Positions 61,522 to 64,000 of a stretch of 64,000 bases of DNA are shown piece after piece; the stretch's first letter is position 1; the number at the start of each line of letters is the position of its first letter. The notes beneath the pieces are model-generated. The model saw nothing but the letters and a program-made list of their open reading frames with translations, did no database searches and was not told where the DNA came from. Origin of the DNA: Charina bottae (Eukaryota; Chordata; Lepidosauria; Squamata; Charinaidae); NCBI GenBank assembly GCA_023362775.1, contig JALMGJ010000015.1, positions 24,703,001 to 24,767,000 of the forward strand. Direction: 5' to 3'. A program made the position numbers and the translations under genes.

Positions 61522-63111
61522 CGCCTCCGCTCGGTGCTCGAGGTCCCGAGGCGGCGCCTGGCTCGGGCGCAGTGCGGCGGGCAACGGCTCCCTCGGCTTC
61601 CCGCCCCACCCGAGCCGTCCTCCTCTCGCTTTCGGCCCGCGGGAGCTGCAGCCCGTCCCCCGGGGGAGGAGCGGGGGGCGGTCCCGGGCTCTGCCCCGCA
61701 GCGAGCGCTGGCCGGACCAGGCTCTTCCGCGCAGAGCAGCCCTCGCTCAGCAGCGCCGTCCCGGCCTCTCTCTGGCCGCGCACGTGCCCGCTCCGGCGCT
61801 GCTGGGCGTCAGACCCGCCCGGCTGGAAGAGCCGCCTCCCGCCCCCTCCCCGGCGCTATTCCCCGAGCGGCAGCACCACCTAGCGCCTCCCGCCGCCCAG
61901 CGCCTCTCCCTTTCCAGCCCGGCACGTCGGAAGCAGGCGGGGAGAGCCTCTGGGCGCGTCCAAAGCGCCTTTGCTGCCCCAGGAAGGAAGCGATCCCGGG
62001 CGGGGTCTCCCTGACCGCGGAGCCGCGGCTGGTTTAGCCTGGGATCTGGCGGAGATCAGCCTCCCACCGCCCGGCTCAGAGGGCTGTGCCCCCCCCAGCA
62101 AGCTGCCCCCGCTTCTCGTCCACCGACGGCGCCCCCGCCGGTAGCGATCCAAAGGCCAGATCCTCCCCTGCTATGCTATGCATGCATAATAAGTGGTTTT
62201 CCCACAGCAGCTCCGCGGAAGTGGCTTCTGTTCGCGGATCAGCGCCCGGCGGGACCCGCGTGTTTATTACGCGCGAAAGAAACCCCCGGAGTCAATCCGC
62301 AGCAGCGCCCCTTAAACGCTTCAGCTGCTGGGCGCGGCGGCGGCGGGTTCACACAGCCACGGGTAGCTTGCTCGCTCCCGCTTGTTCTGTGGAAAACCTG
62401 GCAGAGGAAACTGGCTCAGGAAAGGACGGTGGGTGGACCCAGCCATTCTTTCTCAGCGCGGCCGCCTTCCCGGTGTTTTTCGAGGAACTGCGGATTAAAA
62501 GACCCCAACGGGTCCTTTATGGCCGGGGAGGGGGGCCTGTTTCACCCGGGCCTTTCCTAATGGAGGAGAGAAGCCCCCTTCACCTCCCTCAGTCTCACCT
62601 TCCAGACGTGTCAGCAGCGGTATCGCCCGAAGGCGGCCCGCAGCGCCCCAGGAATTCCCGGGCCCGGCCGGGAGCAAACAGCCCTTTGCGCGATTGGGAG
62701 ACGCTTGGCCCCGCTCCCTCCCCACCCATCCTCCCCTGCCGTCTTCAGGCCGGCGGGTGAAGCAACCCCCCTCCCCCCACCCCAGGTGTCCATCGGGGCT
62801 TACCTGGAATCCACGGCCGGCTTTTGCGGCTGGCTCCCGGGCGCCGGAGGTCTGGAGACCCTGAAGCGCGGTCCGCGGCTCCCCGCACGCTCAGCTGTAA
62901 CCCTGTTTCGTGGCTTTAGGCTACACGCCGGGTTTTAAAATAGAAACCGCCGCAGACGTGCTTCTGAGAAGTAAATCAAATACATGAGCTGTGTTTACCG
63001 ACGCGTATTTATAGACGGTCTGTCTGCAAAGGCCTTCAAAATTACATACGTGTTAAAACTCCGAAGTGAAGCCAAAACGAATAGACAAGGCACTAGGTTG
63101 TTCGTGTAAAC

Positions 63112-63218
63112 CAGTGTGTCTCAACCTCAGCAACTTTAAGATGTGTGGACATGCTGTTTGGGGGATTCTGGGAGTTGAAGTCCACACATCTTAAAGTTGC
63201 CGAGGTTGAGACACACTG
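63112..63218. mobile_element. Palindromic hAT MITE, family A, between PIEZO1 and CDT1, perfect TSD
   Basis: 107 bp copy with a shortened left arm and intact ends CAGTGTGTCTCAACC/GGTTGAGACACACTG. Perfect 8-bp duplication gtgtaaac (63104-63111 and 63219-63226). It lies in the shared upstream region, about 580 bp before the CDT1 ATG. Confidence 0.93.
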
Positions 63219-63694
63219 GTGTAAACCCTACATGAGGCAAGTTATAAAATGCAATTAAAGGGCGGACAGAAAGCAGCCGGCAGATAAGCTTCCAATCAGC
63301 TGAGGGCCCGGGCCCCCCATTGCTTGGGAGATGTGACCGGGGGCACTGGCTTGGAATAGGACTGTCTGCACCCAGTCCCTGGAACGGGCTGCAGAAAACG
63401 AGGCACGGTTAGTGCAAAGGTTCTGGGGTCGGTTCACACGTTGCCCTAAGCCCGGATGTGATAAGCAGCCCCCTCCACTGGCCCCAACCCACCGCATGAA
63501 CATCCTCGAGCTACGGGGGTGCGGCCTAAGGCACCCAGGTGACCACAACTGCACCCCGCGGCCTCCCTGAGAAGCGTGGCCGCCGAGCGTGGTGCACGTC
63601 AACATCTGGAGGGTCGCAGGCCGCTGCGCCCGGCCTATGGAAGAGGAGGGGCGGGGAAGGGACGCGGCGCCTTTAAGAGCGCGGCGGTGCCAGC

Positions 63695-63702
63695 GCGGGA
63701 AA
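63695..63702 (-). promoter_or_regulatory. consensus E2F site upstream of CDT1
   Basis: GCGGGAAA, i.e. TTTCCCGC on the minus strand, about 100 nt upstream of the CDT1 start codon. CDT1 is a known E2F target in mammals, so this is a likely G1/S control site. Occupancy is not shown by the sequence. Confidence 0.65.
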
Positions 63703-63707
63703 AGAGA

Positions 63708-63715
63708 GGGGCGGG
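63708..63715 (+). promoter_or_regulatory. GC box (Sp/KLF-type) near CDT1
   Basis: GGGGCGGG immediately downstream of the E2F site; a second, GGGGCGGGG, lies at 63648-63656. Typical of TATA-less CpG-island promoters. Confidence 0.5.
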
Positions 63716-63801
63716 ACTTCAGCCGGCCCACGAAAGTGGCTACTTTGTAGCGCCGCCGGATTGAAACGCCGCGAGCCGAACGTTCCATCGCCCGCGGCGG
63801 G

Positions 63802-64000
63802 ATGGCGCAGCTCCGCCTGACCGACTTCTTCCCGCAGAGCAGGACCGGCCCGGCGGGGCCGCGGGGCGCCAAGCGGCAGAAAGTGCAGGCCGGGGGCGCG
63901 GGTGAGCCGGAGCCAAGCGGCGGCGGCGGCGGCAGCCCCGAGCAGAAGCCGCCACTGACTCCGCCGCGAACCCCGCTCGGCTCCGGGCCGCCGCCGGCCG
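63802..64000 (+). CDS. CDT1: CDT1 DNA replication licensing factor, N-terminal 66 codons (runs off window)
   Basis: CDT1 brings the MCM2-7 helicase to origins in G1 and is destroyed in S phase. The ATG at 63802 has G at -3 and G at +4. The start MAQLRLTDFFPQSR resembles human MEQRRVTDFFARRR and fits the PIP-degron pattern Q-x-x-(ILVM)-T-D-F-F plus a basic residue at +4 (Q3, L6, T7, D8, F9, F10, R14), the signal for CRL4-Cdt2 ubiquitination on PCNA. A basic patch (AKRQK) follows, then a Gly run and two Thr-Pro sites (LTPPRTP), typical of the disordered, CDK-regulated N-terminus. The frame stays open to base 64000. A GT at 63901-63902 (gcgg|gtgagc) resembles a donor, but the human first exon is longer, so I read through it. 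Head-to-head position next to PIEZO1 supports orthology. Confidence 0.92.
   Translation, partial: MAQLRLTDFFPQSRTGPAGPRGAKRQKVQAGGAGEPEPSGGGGGSPEQKPPLTPPRTPLGSGPPPA

Larger units (their letters stand above)
60750..64000. promoter_or_regulatory. CpG-rich divergent promoter region between PIEZO1 and CDT1
   Basis: From about 60750 to 62940, and again from about 63540 to the end, CpG dinucleotides and GC are far denser than in the introns. It covers PIEZO1 exon 1 and the start of intron 1, the 2.3 kb between the two start codons, and CDT1 exon 1. Visible motifs include an E-box/HRE-like CACGTG (61781-61786), a reverse CCAAT (62693-62697) and several GC boxes. No TATA box is obvious. A less GC-rich gap near 62950-63250 contains a MITE. 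Precise transcription starts cannot be read from sequence. Confidence 0.75.

Noticed and set aside
60918..61883. 321-codon plus-strand ORF across the CpG island, antisense to PIEZO1 exon 1
   Set aside because: Its Arg/Pro/Ala-rich composition is what random GC-rich sequence gives. It overlaps other equally long frames and shows no domain or splice-supported context.
63255..63872. 205-codon minus-strand ORF antisense to CDT1 exon 1
   Set aside because: It spans the CDT1 promoter in GC-rich DNA, resembles no protein and is explained by low stop-codon density.
63891..63906. Splice donor gcgg|gtgagc ending CDT1 exon 1 early
   Set aside because: The site looks good, but the frame stays open with CDK-type TP sites after it and human exon 1 is longer; left as an alternative only.

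Overview
The window is vertebrate nuclear DNA, almost certainly from a squamate reptile (snake or lizard). The evidence is the intron-exon structure of the host genes, a CpG island, and a squamate-type repeat mix: 5'-truncated L1, CR1, RTE-BovB, tRNA-derived SINEs with a Sauria-like body, L2/CR1-like LINE tails and very abundant short hAT and Tc1/mariner-type non-autonomous DNA transposons. There are no prokaryotic features.

PIEZO1, the mechanosensitive cation channel, occupies 101-61475 on the minus strand. I could chain 31 coding exons from the start codon at 61475 down to 101. All have AG/GT borders and matching phases, and they total 4269 nt, or 1423 codons with no internal stop. This is the N-terminal part of the channel: most of the membrane blade, then the start of the intracellular beam and the acidic segment after it. 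The anchor, outer helix, cap, inner-helix pore and C-terminal domain lie beyond base 1. Exons 3-31 are packed in the first 29.6 kb. Exon 2 (37444-37539) and exon 1 (61412-61475) are separated by a 23.9-kb intron 1.

The 61-64 kb end is a GC- and CpG-rich divergent promoter region. PIEZO1 fires leftward. Its 5' leader carries a 10-codon upstream ORF (61489-61521). CDT1, the replication licensing factor, fires rightward from an ATG at 63802 and runs off the window. Its N-terminus shows a PCNA-interacting degron, and a consensus E2F site and GC boxes lie just upstream. PIEZO1 and CDT1 head to head match the gene order I know from human 16q24.

The introns and the intergenic region hold many transposable elements. 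The dominant family is a palindromic hAT MITE of roughly 107-136 bp, with about 15 copies or half copies. Several are flanked by exact 8-bp duplications of the form nnnTAnnn. A second hAT family has three copies, all with perfect 8-bp duplications, and one copy carries an internal 61-bp minisatellite. There is also a Tc1/mariner-like MITE family (3 copies), a BovB nested inside a hAT element, an L1 with a perfect 16-bp duplication, a SINE with a 102-bp internal triplication, and several long homopolymer and purine tracts. I see no other protein-coding gene. The many open frames in GC-rich intron 1 and the CpG island look like chance.
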